Part shown: positions 35,991-48,371 of the stretch, one piece after another
Layout of the letters: every line of letters begins with the position of its first letter
Numbering within the stretch: position 1 is the stretch's first letter
Assembly: GCF_902362185.1 (NCBI RefSeq)
Contig: NC_044509.1
Location: forward strand, 9,513,366 to 9,577,365
DNA from: Chanos chanos
Lineage: Eukaryota; Chordata; Actinopteri; Gonorynchiformes; Chanidae
Length of the DNA: 64,000 bases
Direction of reading: 5' to 3'
The notes under the pieces: model-generated
Databases searched by the model: none
What the model saw: only the letters and a program-made list of their open reading frames with translations
What the model was told of the DNA's origin: nothing
Position numbers and translations under genes: made by a program

Positions 35991-36316
35991 GCAGTACTTG
36001 ATGAGTTACAAAATCTGTGTATTTACTACACGTGCGCTAAACGGGCGTCTACGAAGGACCAATGACTGTTCGGAGGTGGCGCCTGTGATTAAACTAACCA
36101 ATCAGTGACTGGCTGACTTGCCACTGCAGGGTAGGAGCGGCCCTTTCATGCTGATAACAGAACAGCGTCCCCTACACAACCCCTAATTCCCTTAGTTATG
36201 TTAGAAAGGTAGAGATGATCGTGGATCAGTGTAAAAGCGCAACCTCTATAAAATCGGATTTCCGGTCTCTGCTGAAAATCCTATTGTGATTGGACAGAAT
36301 TGTGAACACACAAAAA
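35990..36316. promoter_or_regulatory. Divergent promoter of photolyase and DCPS
   Basis: The photolyase (minus) and DCPS (plus) start codons are about 690 bases apart. A perfect E-box, CACGTG, is at 36029-36034 near the presumed photolyase start. A TATAAA at 36247-36252 lies about 65 bases before the DCPS ATG. Zebrafish (6-4) photolyase is known to be light-induced through D-box and E-box elements. Only the E-box is clear here; I see no convincing D-box. Confidence 0.6.
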
Positions 36317-39300
36317 ATGGCGGAGATCATCGAACAGTCAAAACTTGCGCTAAACCCGACAGATGAGTCTGAGGCAACTGGTCAATCTGCCAAAAGGGTT
36401 AAATTGGATTTCTGTAGTGCCCAAGGAGATGGCAGTGGGTCAGCTTTCGTTAGCGTACTATCTGATTTTGAGACAAAGACAGTTTTACGGGACTCTGCAC
36501 GAGAGAAAAACATTTTCATTCACGGGAAGGTAATTTGTTAGCCACTTCGCGCGCTGTCACACAACTCCTTTCTAAAATCCATATATTTACTGGTATAAAT
36601 AAATCAAGCAACTGCTTGCAGCCTAAGCTTTCTTATGCCAATGTCATGTCTTATTTGACTCTTGCTGCTAACCGATTCGAGTTGGCTCAGATGTTAGCTT
36701 ATTAAAGTAGCTAACTAGATGTGTTTCAAGACTACAATGTTTCCCCTGCTCTCTTCTTTGGCAGATAGTTGACCAGGATGCTATAGTCATTTTGGAGAAA
36801 ACCCCCATCAGACAAGATAATCTCCCGGAAATGTTCCAAGACTCCAGACTGAAGCTCGAGATGAAGAATGACATCTACAGTACCTATCAGCTACAGCCCC
36901 CTGCTCATTTGAATGGTAGCTACCTAGGAAAAGAAAATTTTGAATAACACTCCTAGGGAAAGAAAAAACACTCGACTGACTAGATTGATAGACTTATTAA
37001 ACCGGTGATGCAACTTTATGACAAATATAACGTTTGTCTTATTAAATCTCATTTGTATAATAGAAATCAAGACCACCGTAATATGTCCTGCAACCGAGAA
37101 GCACGTTAAGAAGTACTTGCGTCAGGAGACGTTTTTGGTCGAAGAAACAGGGGACGACTATCGTTCCATCACCCTTCCCTACATCAGCAGCCAGAGTTTC
37201 AGTGTGCAGGTATGAATATCTTACTTAGTTTTCAATTCTTCTTTTTACCTGTTGAAGCTCCTAATATGTTTTCTGTCTACTGCTCCTCAAGTATTTTCAG
37301 TGGATGAATGTGTTCATGATGAATTTGGTTTTGCAAGATAAACCTTAAACATAATTTTTAACCCATAACATATACTGTATGTGTGTAACATGTAGCTGTT
37401 TAGAGGTATATTCCTGAATATATCATCCCTTGTTTATACTGCTGTAATAATCTTCCTTTTTTATTCCTCTGGCGTTGTAGTGGGTGTACAACATTTTAGA
37501 AAAGAAAGCAGAGGCTGACCGGATCATTTTTGAGGATCCAGATCCAAATACTGGCTTTGTCCTGCTTCCAGACTTTAAGTGGGACCAAAAACAGGTCAGA
37601 AAACTCTACTAAAAAAATAGTGTGATGCTGTACCGCCACGACCGAGTTGCTCTCCTTTCAGCTCTGAGTCTCGTGAAGTACGAGCTTGAACCTGACCTCA
37701 TATGTACTCCGCCATCTCTGACAAAGCACCTGATACATAATGAGAAATCAATTAAAGTATATGGGGTTGATGCCTCCAGCAGGCCAGGACTGCTAGAATA
37801 CATCAGGAATAGATCAGGTCTCGATAAGCACTTCTCCTTTGGGAAACGTTCAGTAGTCTTTTGTTAAAGCAAAAAAAAAAAGCATATTGTGCTTGTGTTA
37901 ATCGGATACCCGTTGTTTGCTGTCTTCTGGGTTACGCTTTAGTGGCTTTGTTTATGTGTTTAATGAGTGTGATTGAATTTTTTTTCCTCAGCTGGATGAC
38001 TTGTATTTGATTGCCATTGTCCATCGGAGAGACATTAAAAGTCTGAGAGACCTCAGATCAGAGCACCTGCCGTTACTCCGAAACATTCGAAAAAAAGGAG
38101 AGGTGATGCCATTTTTTTTCTCTTTTTAATATCCATTGATAGATCTTAACCATCATTGGATTATGTTGAAACCACCAAAATTCATCAGCTGGAGGTGATT
38201 GTGCTGTAATTGTAAATAAGATCATCAGAAAACTTTTGGGGCCTCTTTTCCAGAGAGGCACAGTATTAATCTGTGCACAGGGCTACATTTTATTTTTTAT
38301 AAAACGTGATGTAGTTGGGGAATGGGCTCATCCTTTATTTGAGAATCCGAGCCCAAAATCTCAGATGCTCTCCTGGGATCAAAAGAACAAATTCAAAGTC
38401 TTAGGTATTCTTATTCAACTGTTTTACTGGCGTTGCAGGCTTTTGGGGAATTGCTGTGTTTGGAGATATGTTCAGTGTTGGGTTGGACTGAAGATGCGGT
38501 TGAGTCCATCTCAACTTGCCTGATTTAATATCAGTATAATAATATTTTTGACACAAGAGGGCACTGGTCATATTTGCACTGAATGAACATTGCAGTAAAA
38601 TGGCTAAAATGTTGAGATGAGTCACAGTAGTTAGAATGATCTTCCTGGAGAATTGAAGATGATTTTTGAATTTCTAGCTAAAATAAATCTTTAATAATAT
38701 TAATAATAATAATAAAAAATGTTAAAATCATTTAAACACCACAGACCTATTAGACACTCTATGGGTTTCGTAAAGGTGGTTTACATAAAGGAATAGTATA
38801 ATTTCTGCTGCATGTTCTTGCTTGTGTGCCATACTATACTTGAATAAGAATGTGTTATGCCATGAAACATTAAGGCTGTTTTGCTTGTCAGTGCAGCCTA
38901 ATCTAACAGCAGTCCATTCATAGCAGTGACTGATTAGTCAGCCTTGACAATTATGTATTTGCATATATCCTATCTAAAAGTTATTGAAGTATCATTGTAA
39001 CAGTACAGTGATAGTAATTGTACAATTGAATGTTTAGAGAAAAATGGAGATAACCTGTAGTTTATTTTGTTTCTGTCACATCTTTCAAAAAAAAAAAGAA
39101 AAAGTCATGAACAATTAAACTGTCAAACATAAAGCAATTTATGTTTGAACACACAATTTAGAATTCATTCTACCCAGCTAGCTTAAGCGTACCTAAAAGC
39201 GGCATATTTGTCACGGAAATCAGTTGTATCAGTGTTCTGGAACCCACTGTGCCGTTGTGATTTTTAACCATGCTGATGTTTTTTTTTTTAACAGGAGACC

Positions 39301-39561
39301 ATTCAGAAGCAGTACAGTGTCCGACCGTGCAAGCTGCGAGTCTATTTGCACTACCAGCCGTCCTACTACCATCTTCACGTTCATTTTACCTCTCTGGATT
39401 ATGAGGCTCCAGGGTGTGGTGTGGAACGGGCTCACCTGCTCTCTGACGTCATTCAAAACCTGGAGGCTGACTCGGAATACTACCACGGCCGCTCCCTGTC
39501 ATTCCCACTCAGGGCAGATGATAGCCTTCTGCTCCGATTTAGGGAAGCCGGAAGACTTTAA
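36317..39561 (+). CDS. dcps: DCPS, scavenger mRNA decapping enzyme
   Basis: DCPS hydrolyses the m7GpppN cap left after 3'-to-5' mRNA decay. Coding exons: 36317-36529, 36765-36915, 37064-37209, 37481-37594, 37992-38102, 39295-39561, all in phase, giving 333 residues (human 337). The N-terminal dimer domain includes [16 protein letters not shown] and NDIYSTYQL. The hinge region reads [16 protein letters not shown] and [12 protein letters not shown]. The C-terminal HIT domain has [14 protein letters not shown]; His273 should be the nucleophile (human His277) and His264 matches human His268. The ending [15 protein letters not shown]...LRADD is typical. ATG at 36317 gives MAEIIEQS, and a basic KRVKLDF follows that may act in nuclear import. 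Assignment is firm. Confidence 0.97.
37622..37867 (+). other. Unexplained 81-codon open frame in a DCPS intron
   Basis: The intron between exons 37481-37594 and 37992-38102 holds a frame from ATG 37625 to a stop at 37865, with denser coding-like composition than nearby introns. I do not recognise the peptide (it contains [18 protein letters not shown]). It ends just before a poly-A run, which fits a transposed or retrocopied fragment. It cannot be part of DCPS, since the flanking exons already join in frame. Confidence 0.3.
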
Positions 39562-39680
39562 CTGTCAAATTATTCAAGCTTTTTTTGAATTTTTTTTTTT
39601 CACACTGAATGTTGTTAACGGTTACTGTACTCTCAGTTTGGAAAAACAGCTATGTGATGTAATGGATGTTTTGCTATATT

Positions 39681-39686
39681 AATAAA
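39681..39686 (+). terminator. dcps: Polyadenylation signal AATAAA, DCPS
   Basis: A perfect AATAAA 120 bases after the stop codon, giving a short 3' UTR. Confidence 0.75.
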
Positions 39687-39689
39687 TGT

Positions 39690-42600
39690 CATTTCTCTTT
39701 CTTATTTATTCTGTGCTTTGTGAGCAAGAACTTCTAAGATTATGTTTTTAATAATTTTAGACTGGTTATGTAATTCTAACTGTTTGAAAGTGTGGATTCA
39801 TTTTAGGTATTAGCAGATAGCCTTGTCATGGGTATTGTTTATTTATAACTTTTGTTGATAAATTCGTTTTTGATTAATTAATATGAAATAGTTATTGATA
39901 TTAATTTAGGACACCAGACCGTTTGCATGAATAAATTACATTATTGGAACCGTTTGAAAACATCAGTAATAACTCAGATTTGAACCATTTAAGTCTAGTA
40001 GGAAATGTTAGCAGAACTCAAATGTGATGAGAGAAAAAAAAACAGACAGGCAGAAAACACAATACAATTCAATGGCAATGATCAGAGAAAGACAGCAAGA
40101 ATATGCAGTATGTACATAATACAGGCAAATACAATGCAGATGGATGAATGTGGGAATGAGCATATTCAAGAAAGCAGAGTTAGTCAGACTATCAGACACA
40201 CTGGAAGTGAAAGAATTATTTATGAGAAGGGAGATGTGATGCAAGTCTCTTGAAAAACCTCTTATATTTGACGGAATTATTTCGTCTCCAGTTGGACAGA
40301 ATTTATCAGTGGGGCTAGTTTATTAACCTTAACTAATGCTGTGGAGTAAACTGGTAAGGGATTTGATACACTCCGGCGCATGATGGACGGGTCTTTCGCT
40401 TAACTGGTCAGGTGAAGTCTGACCGTTACTTGTAGGGCACAGAAATCAACGATGAAGAGAGGATGCCATTTGGTCTGCTACGGTGACTGAAGCCATGGAC
40501 CTTAGCAGGGCCGTGTTCACACCAAACAGCTTGGGCGGCTTCAGTATAGTCATTGTTTGGTGCCTTAACGGTGGGGGACAAGGTCCAATACTGCATGAAG
40601 GATAGAATACGAAAATTCTCTCCGGGCATAGTTCGGAAAATATGTGATATCAGTTTGGCAGGCACAACTGTTCACCGCACAAAGGCATGATTAAACAGCG
40701 GGATTACTTATACATGTAAAATACGCGAATGTTCCGAAAGACCTTGAGCAAGAAATCTGGCACTGTTGCTTGGCTGTTAAATTTGAGTTTGGCAAATAAA
40801 CGTCTTGGCCGCCGTTCATACAGTCATCGTTTTGGATGTGCGACAGTGAGACGTGACACGATTATGGAAAAGTTCATAACACAAGAATTAATAACGTATC
40901 ATAGATCACATTTCATGAATCTAGTCATGAATTCAGATTTTAAGCGACACCAGGAATAGCATGTCTTCGTCCTGAAGTTATAGCTTGTCTTGGTCTTTAA
41001 GTTAAGGACACACCATTAATTCAATAGCCTAATTGAAAGCGGCACTAAACAAAAGAAGCTTCGCATTTCATTTCAATATCCAGGGAGGAAAGTAGCGTTT
41101 TTGACGACATTTACATCAAAATTTGAATAAAGCAGAGGTTTTTTTTAATCTCTGTTTGCACTGACCATGCTTCTCATATGACTTTCCAGCATCGGCACCC
41201 TATAGGCCAGGCTGTTAATTCTTTTGTATAGGCATAAATTAAACCTAACCGTATAGGCTTTGATCAACCAGGGGTCAGCATGCGGTTAGCCAGCAGCACA
41301 GTGGCTTTAAAGACGGTCGTATCTCTGAAGCCCTGAGGCCACCCTGTCGTGAGAAAATTTGTGTGGGGGTCTGGACACTTCAACCTTAAATGTTAAATGG
41401 TTCACATACAGGAAACCTCGTGCTTGTCTTCTCGTCATCGGAGGATTTACGGTAAACAAGACCTATTAATTTGTTAAACTGGTCCAGGGGAGTGTATTGT
41501 GATGAGACAGAGACCTAGGCCAAAGTCCTGAACACTTTAAACACAGAGAATGTGAAGTAATAATTTCCAATTTAGAGTACACATTACATGACATTTCAAG
41601 ACATTAGTAAGACCTTTGTTACAAAACTGACCCTTTAAACTGGACATAGTGAGTGCCCCGATTATGTAATAGGCCTATATTCTGAATTACAATGCCCACC
41701 ATTCATTGAGAATCATACTGTTAAACATACGCAGAAGTCAAATAATCTTATGTTCTTTAAGATTTTTTCCAGCATTACACTTCAAACTGGAGTTTTAATT
41801 CACTTCAGTGATTTGAGATAAAACTGATGTTTATTCATTGGGTAATGAAAGCAGTGCAAGTAGGTGCTATGCCACAATAAGAAGGTTTTATAATATCTGA
41901 ATAAGAGGTGCTCTGCCATCAACCCTCCTAAGGGAATTGATAGTTTAACTTTTAGTCTTTTGTCCTATGTTGTTGTGATGTGAGCAGTGGGTGACCACAT
42001 GAACAGACTGAAACAGCTTGGAAGAGATGGTCATTCACGTTTTTTCCTACTCATTAATGGGGGGAAAGCACATTTTGAATAACACTAAAAAGTAATGTAT
42101 TTATTTCTCTGTTGGTATAGTTTAATAAACAGGGATAACAGGTGAGAAAGAGCAAGGATTTATCTTACAAACATACATACATAAGCAGCACGAATCACGG
42201 ATGCAGTTTGATACGTGTCCACTTTTGGAGGGTACATATATACAGCCTCTTTATACAGTGATAGATTTAGGAGGTAGCAGCTGAATGGTGAATCACCAAT
42301 GATGCAATCCCCACCAGAGCTGTAAATCATCACATTACAGTGAAAATATCCTGATAATGTCATATGATTGACAGTTAAATATTGTACTCTGAATGCTGTG
42401 TGTTACACAAGCTGCTGTTGAATTAGTTCATAATTTTTTTTTACAGTAGTAAAAACAACCAGGATTATTAGAGAATTTCTCTCCATCACCGCATAAAGTA
42501 CTGGTGCAGGTGTCATGAAACAAATGACCTCTATTCAGAAACCATGAGACCATGGTGATGTACGCATCGGGTTTGTGGCTATATAAAGTTTCTAGAGCAC

Positions 42601-44709
42601 GCTTTTTTATCATTATTTTTTATTATTAAAGGAAACCTAATCATTTAATTCTAATGTTTTATTTCAAACTTCTGTATTCCTTTTACAACCACAGTTGCTG
42701 TTCAGGAAATGTCATTTAAAAACACTAATGCAGCACCATTTTTTTTTTAACTATTGCAATAAGATTAGCAGGTAAATAATTAATGGGATATGGCAAATGT
42801 GGTGAAATAAAGCCTGGTTACAACCCACACGCATTTTGTGTTTGACAGTCCACAGGGTTTGCTAAATTGATATCCTGTGTTTCATGTTCCAATTTTTACA
42901 TGTATCATCTTCAGAGCAGTCGTGCATGTTGCAGAGGCTTAACTGATTAGAAGTGAAGCCTTTTTAGAAGTGAAGAGCGTAAAGAAAACACATGAGATGA
43001 AATGAGAATAAAAAAAAGTGTGTTCCCAGTATGTGCATTACTCTGAATATTACATAATATTGAGTTCCTTTTACGTGTGTTCCTTTGATTGTATGACGCT
43101 GGAACAAAAGTCATCTCTAAATGCTTAAAAATGGGTGACATTTGACATTTTTGCAACTCAGTTGTGCCACATTGTAAAAGCTACATGTTTGTATGATTAA
43201 TTTATGAAATCAAAGAAAGTTTTGAACAATGTGTCTAAACAAAGAAGAGCAGTTCTGAAAGTTTGTATTAGAGGTAATTCATAAAACTTTAAGGTCACAG
43301 TGTTTTTCTCGTCAACCAACATCAAAAGACTTGAGTTGTTCGATGTATGTATTATGCTAAGGACCCTTGTGGTTTGATTTTTCCAGTCTAATTTACATGC
43401 AGTTTGTGTCGTTCCTCTCTCCTACTGAGCGCAAGAATTTCATCCTGCTGTATTTTAGTCAATATTTTTAGTTGATAAAAAAAAACAAAAAAAGATCTAT
43501 ACATGGTTAAATTACTGAACTCCACAGAGACAAAAATGTCATTTTAATTGTCTAACAGTCGGTATACATGTATATTTAAAACTATGACTCGGTATCTCTG
43601 TATTTTGTCCTGTTATTTTGATGCAAATGCTGAAAAGCCTGGATTTTTAGGGGGAGGGGAGGATCAGGAAAGAAAGGGAAACATGTGATTGAAGGATTTC
43701 TTTGTCCAGTGAAATGCAAAGCCTGAGTGTTCTCAGGACTAAAATACAAACAGTGGGGTGCACTGCCGCGAAAGTTGTCCCCTTCTGCTGAGGTACCCTT
43801 TTCTCTGTGTGCTTAAGGGGCCAGCTGAACTGTTATTAGGCCCAGTCCGAACATGCTGAGGTCTGTGGTTTTGTTTTAGTTGCTTGCCACCTTGTTGCTG
43901 TGCTGTTGATTGGTGAGATGAGATTGAGAAGCGTGTTAATAACCTATCACTCTTGTTGGAAGCAGTGTAAACTTTGGCATGTGCCTGGGATTAAGGCATT
44001 TCATTGAGGATTATGTTTCAGCACCAACTCAGTGGCAACATGCTTGAAAGAAAACTGTAAGATCTGAACTAATCTTGCTTGCAGTTTGGCTGACGGTCTC
44101 AGTTAGCAGGTATGTGAAGTGGATTTTTGTTGACAGAACGACAGTCTTTTGTTCATGGCATCATTAATCTCTCATTTAAAACTCTCTGATTTACTCTGTT
44201 CAACAGTTAATTGAAAATAGCTTCTCAGTTGGTGATAGAATATTTTTATTAGATTTTATTTGGCAGAACTGTGACGCATAGTTGTTCTCTTTAGCTGGAA
44301 TCTGAAATAGTAAATTATACATCAAAAATGAAGTGATCAAGTTCTAAGTAATGTTACTTTAAATTTTTCTCATTTAACCATTGTGGTTTAAAGGTGTACT
44401 GAAGACTTAACTGAAGACTTAACCTAACTGAAGTAGGAAATATGTGAATTAGATTAAAAACAAAACAAAACAAACAAACAAACAAAACTTTTCATCAAAA
44501 AATCTGTCACATTCAAGAGACAAATCTCAGTTTTGATCTTTCATCAAGTACTGGTTATCAGTTCAAGTTGATATTTACAGTACTCGTTACTTCACCAGGC
44601 ATTTTGTGGAAAATAATTGGCTGCATTTTCAGTGAACTAAATGACTTAATTGAGATGACATTCCATATTTCAGCAGTATTTCTGTGTTAAATATTTGTCT
44701 TCATAAAGG
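39690..44709. other. DCPS-KCNJ1 intergenic region
   Basis: Five kilobases without a supported gene. A 79-codon minus-strand frame at 40426-40665 and a richer-GC patch at 40360-40650 are noted separately. KCNJ1 genes usually have untranslated exons upstream; an acceptor-like sequence lies at the KCNJ1 ATG (CATAAAG before 44709), so such exons may lie here, but I cannot place them. Confidence 0.45.
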
Positions 44710-45843
44710 ATGTTCCAGTCAATCCAGAAGCACATCCATGACCACTTACTTGAACACAGGACCCGACAGACAAGACTTGTCACCAAAGATGGTCACTGCA
44801 ACATTGAGTTTGGCAATATTGATTATTCAAGGAACTTCGCCTTCCTTAGGGACTTTTGGAACACATTTATAGAGGTGCGCTGGCGCTTCGTGATATTCTT
44901 CTTTGCCGCGGCCTTTTTAGGAAGCTGGTTCTTTTTCGGACTGCTGTGGTACTCAATCGCCAGAGGAAATGGGGACCTGGAAAGTCAAAATTCGACCAGT
45001 GACCACATTAAGTGTATAGACAATATCAATGGACTGACCACTGCATTCCTGTACTCGCTGGAGACGCAGACGACGATTGGATATGGAGGACGAGCTCTCA
45101 CTGGACACTGTGCAGGCACAGTTGCTCTTCTCGTCATCCAGTCGCTCATAGGTGCAATTATTAATTGTTTCATGTGTGGACTCATTTTGGCTAAATTATC
45201 TCTCCCTAAGAGAAGAGCCAAAACAATTACCTTCAGTGAGACGGCAGTTATTTGTCTGAGGAAGGGAAATCTATGCCTCCAGGTAAGAGTGGCTAACTTA
45301 CGGAGGACGTTGCTGATTGGAAGCCAAATCTACGGCAAGCTGCTGAGGAATTCTGTCTCGCCGGAGGGAGAAAGCATCGTTGTGGAACAGGAAAATATTG
45401 ATTTTTCGGTGGACGCAGGCAAGGATAACCTCTTTTTTGTCTGCCCAGTAACGCTGTACCATGTCATTGACAAGTCCAGCCCCTTCTCTGAAATGGCTGC
45501 TGACACCTTACGCCAGCAGGAGTTTGAGCTCGTGGTCTTCCTTGACGGCACGGTTGAATCAACCAGCTCGGCCTGTCAGGTGCGAACATCCTACATTCCG
45601 AGGGAGATTCAGTGGGGATACAAATTTGCTCCCATTGTCTCACGCACCAGCGGGGGCAAGTACCACGTCGATTTTTCTAACTTCTCCAAGACGGAGCCTG
45701 TGGACACCCCTCACTGTATCTGCTGCTTCCAAAAAGAAACATCTTGTAGCCTCAGCCTCTGTCAACGTGGACAGCAGGGCATTGATAACCTTGGATTTGA
45801 GGTGATCAACCTTCAAGACTCCATGGACATTACCGAGATGTAA
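44710..45843 (+). CDS. kcnj1: KCNJ1 (ROMK, Kir1.1) inward-rectifier potassium channel
   Basis: KCNJ1 makes the ATP-regulated renal outer medullary K+ channel; in fish it acts in kidney and ionocytes. One uninterrupted exon encodes 377 residues. The short N-terminus has RLVTKDGHCNIEFGN. M1 is around 62-82 (FLGSWFFFGLLWY). An extracellular sequon NST is at 94, the pore helix and filter at 113-127 (LETQTTIGYGG), and M2 at 137-160 (IINCFMCGLILAKL). The cytoplasmic domain carries KRRAKTITFS (PIP2 region) and FELVVFLDGTVESTS. The C-terminus ends ITEM, a class I PDZ ligand as in human (TKM end). Asn152 equals ROMK1 Asn171, the weak-rectification residue. Two oddities: Val61 replaces ROMK1 Lys80, and Gly127 follows the GYG filter where Phe is usual. 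The short single-exon form matches ROMK2. Confidence 0.96.
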   Translation: MFQSIQKHIHDHLLEHRTRQTRLVTKDGHCNIEFGNIDYSRNFAFLRDFWNTFIEVRWRFVIFFFAAAFLGSWFFFGLLWYSIARGNGDLESQNSTSDHIKCIDNINGLTTAFLYSLETQTTIGYGGRALTGHCAGTVALLVIQSLIGAIINCFMCGLILAKLSLPKRRAKTITFSETAVICLRKGNLCLQVRVANLRRTLLIGSQIYGKLLRNSVSPEGESIVVEQENIDFSVDAGKDNLFFVCPVTLYHVIDKSSPFSEMAADTLRQQEFELVVFLDGTVESTSSACQVRTSYIPREIQWGYKFAPIVSRTSGGKYHVDFSNFSKTEPVDTPHCICCFQKETSCSLSLCQRGQQGIDNLGFEVINLQDSMDITEM

Positions 45844-46990
45844 TTGACAAACTGCAAGGCACTGAATATGGTTACTGTCTCAGTCTTTGTAATTTTGGCT
45901 CATCTGAGAATGGCCAACATTACCATGTGGTTCTGCACTCATTCTGAACCATGAGTTATGAGACTCTAATACGAAAATTTCCCCCCCAAAACTGTAAAAG
46001 AGTGTTAGCAGAAAAAAAAGCAGGAGCAGTCTTCTGGAAGGTTAGCTAAGCTGGCGAAACTGCTCAACGTGAGGTGTTGTTTGAATGTTGTGTCACTAAC
46101 CAGAAAGGTGTTAAGGTACAGGACAACCAGCTTTATTTACACGTTCACGGAAAAGCAGGATTGGGAGAGATATTCACTGGCTTTCCATATTGTAATTTAA
46201 AACCAGCCAAGAAATCAGAGAAGTAAACAACATACAGCTTTAGCTGTGAATGACCATGTTACTGTCTATGACAAATATTTTGCTTGCTGTTGTCATACTT
46301 AAATGGGACCGTAAAAAGCTGGATATTGTCCATGTCTCAATGCTCTGTTAAGAGTACCCCAACAAGGGAAAACCGTGAAGTCATTTCCTGCAATGCATGC
46401 ATGGCTCAGCCAGAACATTGGGAATATCCTCAAGAGGATTATCAAACTCCACGTTAATTAAATTCTTCAGGGCTAAAGCTGTAGCACTGACTAAAGAGGT
46501 TCTTTTAGCACTGATGTTGCAAAATTAATGTGACCTCTCACTGTATATATATTTTTTTCCATGCTGTTTATCTGAGATAGCAGCTTCTAAAAATGACTTA
46601 TGACTGATATGACAAACTAAGACAATTCTTTTTTTTTTAAATGAGGCCTATGTTATGATTGACTGAATAAGACTAAAATACTTTTTATTAGATTGTTGTT
46701 GTTGTGCAGTTTTTGTTTTTTTTTTTTAAGCGATGCATTGCTATTTTAAGTAAGTCATTAACATGACAAATAAAAATGAGATTATTATATAGATATGGCA
46801 GCTACCGTTTGTACTTGTGATATGAACATGAACTGTTTTACTTGAGATAGAGCTTCTGGTTTTAATGAATGGTAATTAGTTGTGTAGGTGAATTACAGAT
46901 ATCAACTAAGAACTATCATAATCACTAAATTTGTTCTCTTATGAAGCAGTCTAACTGAAATCGTTCAGTCAGCTTGACAGTTCAGTCTAC
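45844..46990 (+). other. kcnj1: KCNJ1 3' untranslated region (approximate)
   Basis: AT-rich sequence with poly-T runs after the KCNJ1 stop. An AATAAA lies at 46769-46774, the best candidate polyadenylation signal. Confidence 0.55.
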
Positions 46991-46999
46991 TGTCTAAAC

Positions 47000-47190
47000 C
47001 AGGGGTGGGCAAATCCAGTCCTGGAGGGCCGGTGTCCTGCAGGTTTTTGTTTTCACCTCTTAGCTACCTGTTGATTTTCACTTTAAAAACAGGTGTGCGT
47101 GCTCTTCAGCCAATCAGAGACTGTATTTAGTTGGTCGACAAGAAAAACAGCAGGACCATGGCCCTCCAGGACCGGATTTGCCCACCCCTG
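47000..47190. mobile_element. hAT-type MITE with perfect 8-bp target duplication
   Basis: A 191-bp element with inverted ends CAGGGGTGGGCAAATCC and GGATTTGCCCACCCCTG. It is bordered on both sides by the direct repeat GTCTAAAC (46992-46999 and 47191-47198). An 8-bp duplication and a CAGGGG end are hallmarks of hAT elements. The intact duplication points to recent insertion. Related, older copies lie at 27478-27662 and in part near 47745-47790. Confidence 0.9.
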
Positions 47191-48338
47191 GTCTAAACCA
47201 ATCTTCATACTGACTTTGTCCCCATTAGTCCTGATGCCTAAATCAGTTAAAGCATGCATTAGATGCCTTTGCATCTGATCATTCTGGTAGAAGGTGGGAA
47301 GAGTGGGTTGGAGGGTTCTTGCACTAAAGAGAATATCGCTGTGGTTGGTATTTCTCCATAAATGGTACAACACTATTTCCCTCTAGTGGTAATAATGTGT
47401 AACACACTAGAACATCGAGCCTGTCCATGACTTGAACGTTATCTGCAAAAGTAATCTCCATGAAAAGGAACTCAGACCTTTGTGGTCAGTTTTTAATGGC
47501 GGGAGGAGGGAATTATTAATCCTTAATGCACTGGCAAGGCTGCTCCTGTATATGCTAAGTTAAATGAGAGTTCCTCCACTTCACAGAAACGTTTGGCAAG
47601 CATTGTTATGCAGCTTGTAATGACTCAGCATGTCAGACTGTCAGTTAACAGTTAACAGTTAGAAACATGACAGATCTAATGTATAGGTATCATATCTTCA
47701 GTCAAATTCAGTCTTGTCGTGGAGGTTGTGTATTATAGTCTAGAGCCAGGGTGTCAAAATCCAGCCCTGGAAGGCCATGACTGAGTTCAATACTATACTC
47801 AAGTGCAGTGTGCTAGTGCTATGCACAAGGTTTATGATCCTGTATGTAATCAAAGGGTTAGAATCAGCATCCATCAGATTTCCAGGGCTACCAGCATTAT
47901 TCAATAGCAAGTGGTATTGATTAAAAAAAGCACTTTCATGGATGTTGACTGGTATAAGTTTGATGGGAAAGAGTAATTGCAATACTGTGTGTACAACGTT
48001 ATGAGATGTAGGCAGTGACACTATGAATGACAAGGCAACAATTCAGAGACTCCCAAGTTAGAACAAAACAGAGACGTGCCTTGAGTGACCATACCAGACA
48101 CGGAACTGTTGTCTGACTTTTGAACTTCTTGCTCTCTCCTGTGATGTGAGACTGATGTCCGGATCTCTCCTACAGTTGTCCTATTCAAATGAATGACAAT
48201 ACGAATGATCAGAATGCTCCTTGAAACAACCCATCGGCATGACCCACTGTTGTCAGCCTCTCTATGGTGAGACAGCCTATCAGACAGAGCTGAATACACA
48301 CTGACAATGATGGAGATGATTATGACAGGAGAGAGGGG

Positions 48339-48371
<33 letters not shown>

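Noticed and set aside
36290-36316. In-frame extension upstream of the DCPS ATG
   Set aside because: It begins at TTG. The first ATG, 36317, lies about 65 bases after a TATA box and starts as expected.
45461-45805. 114-codon frame inside KCNJ1
   Set aside because: Out-of-frame shadow of the KCNJ1 coding sequence.
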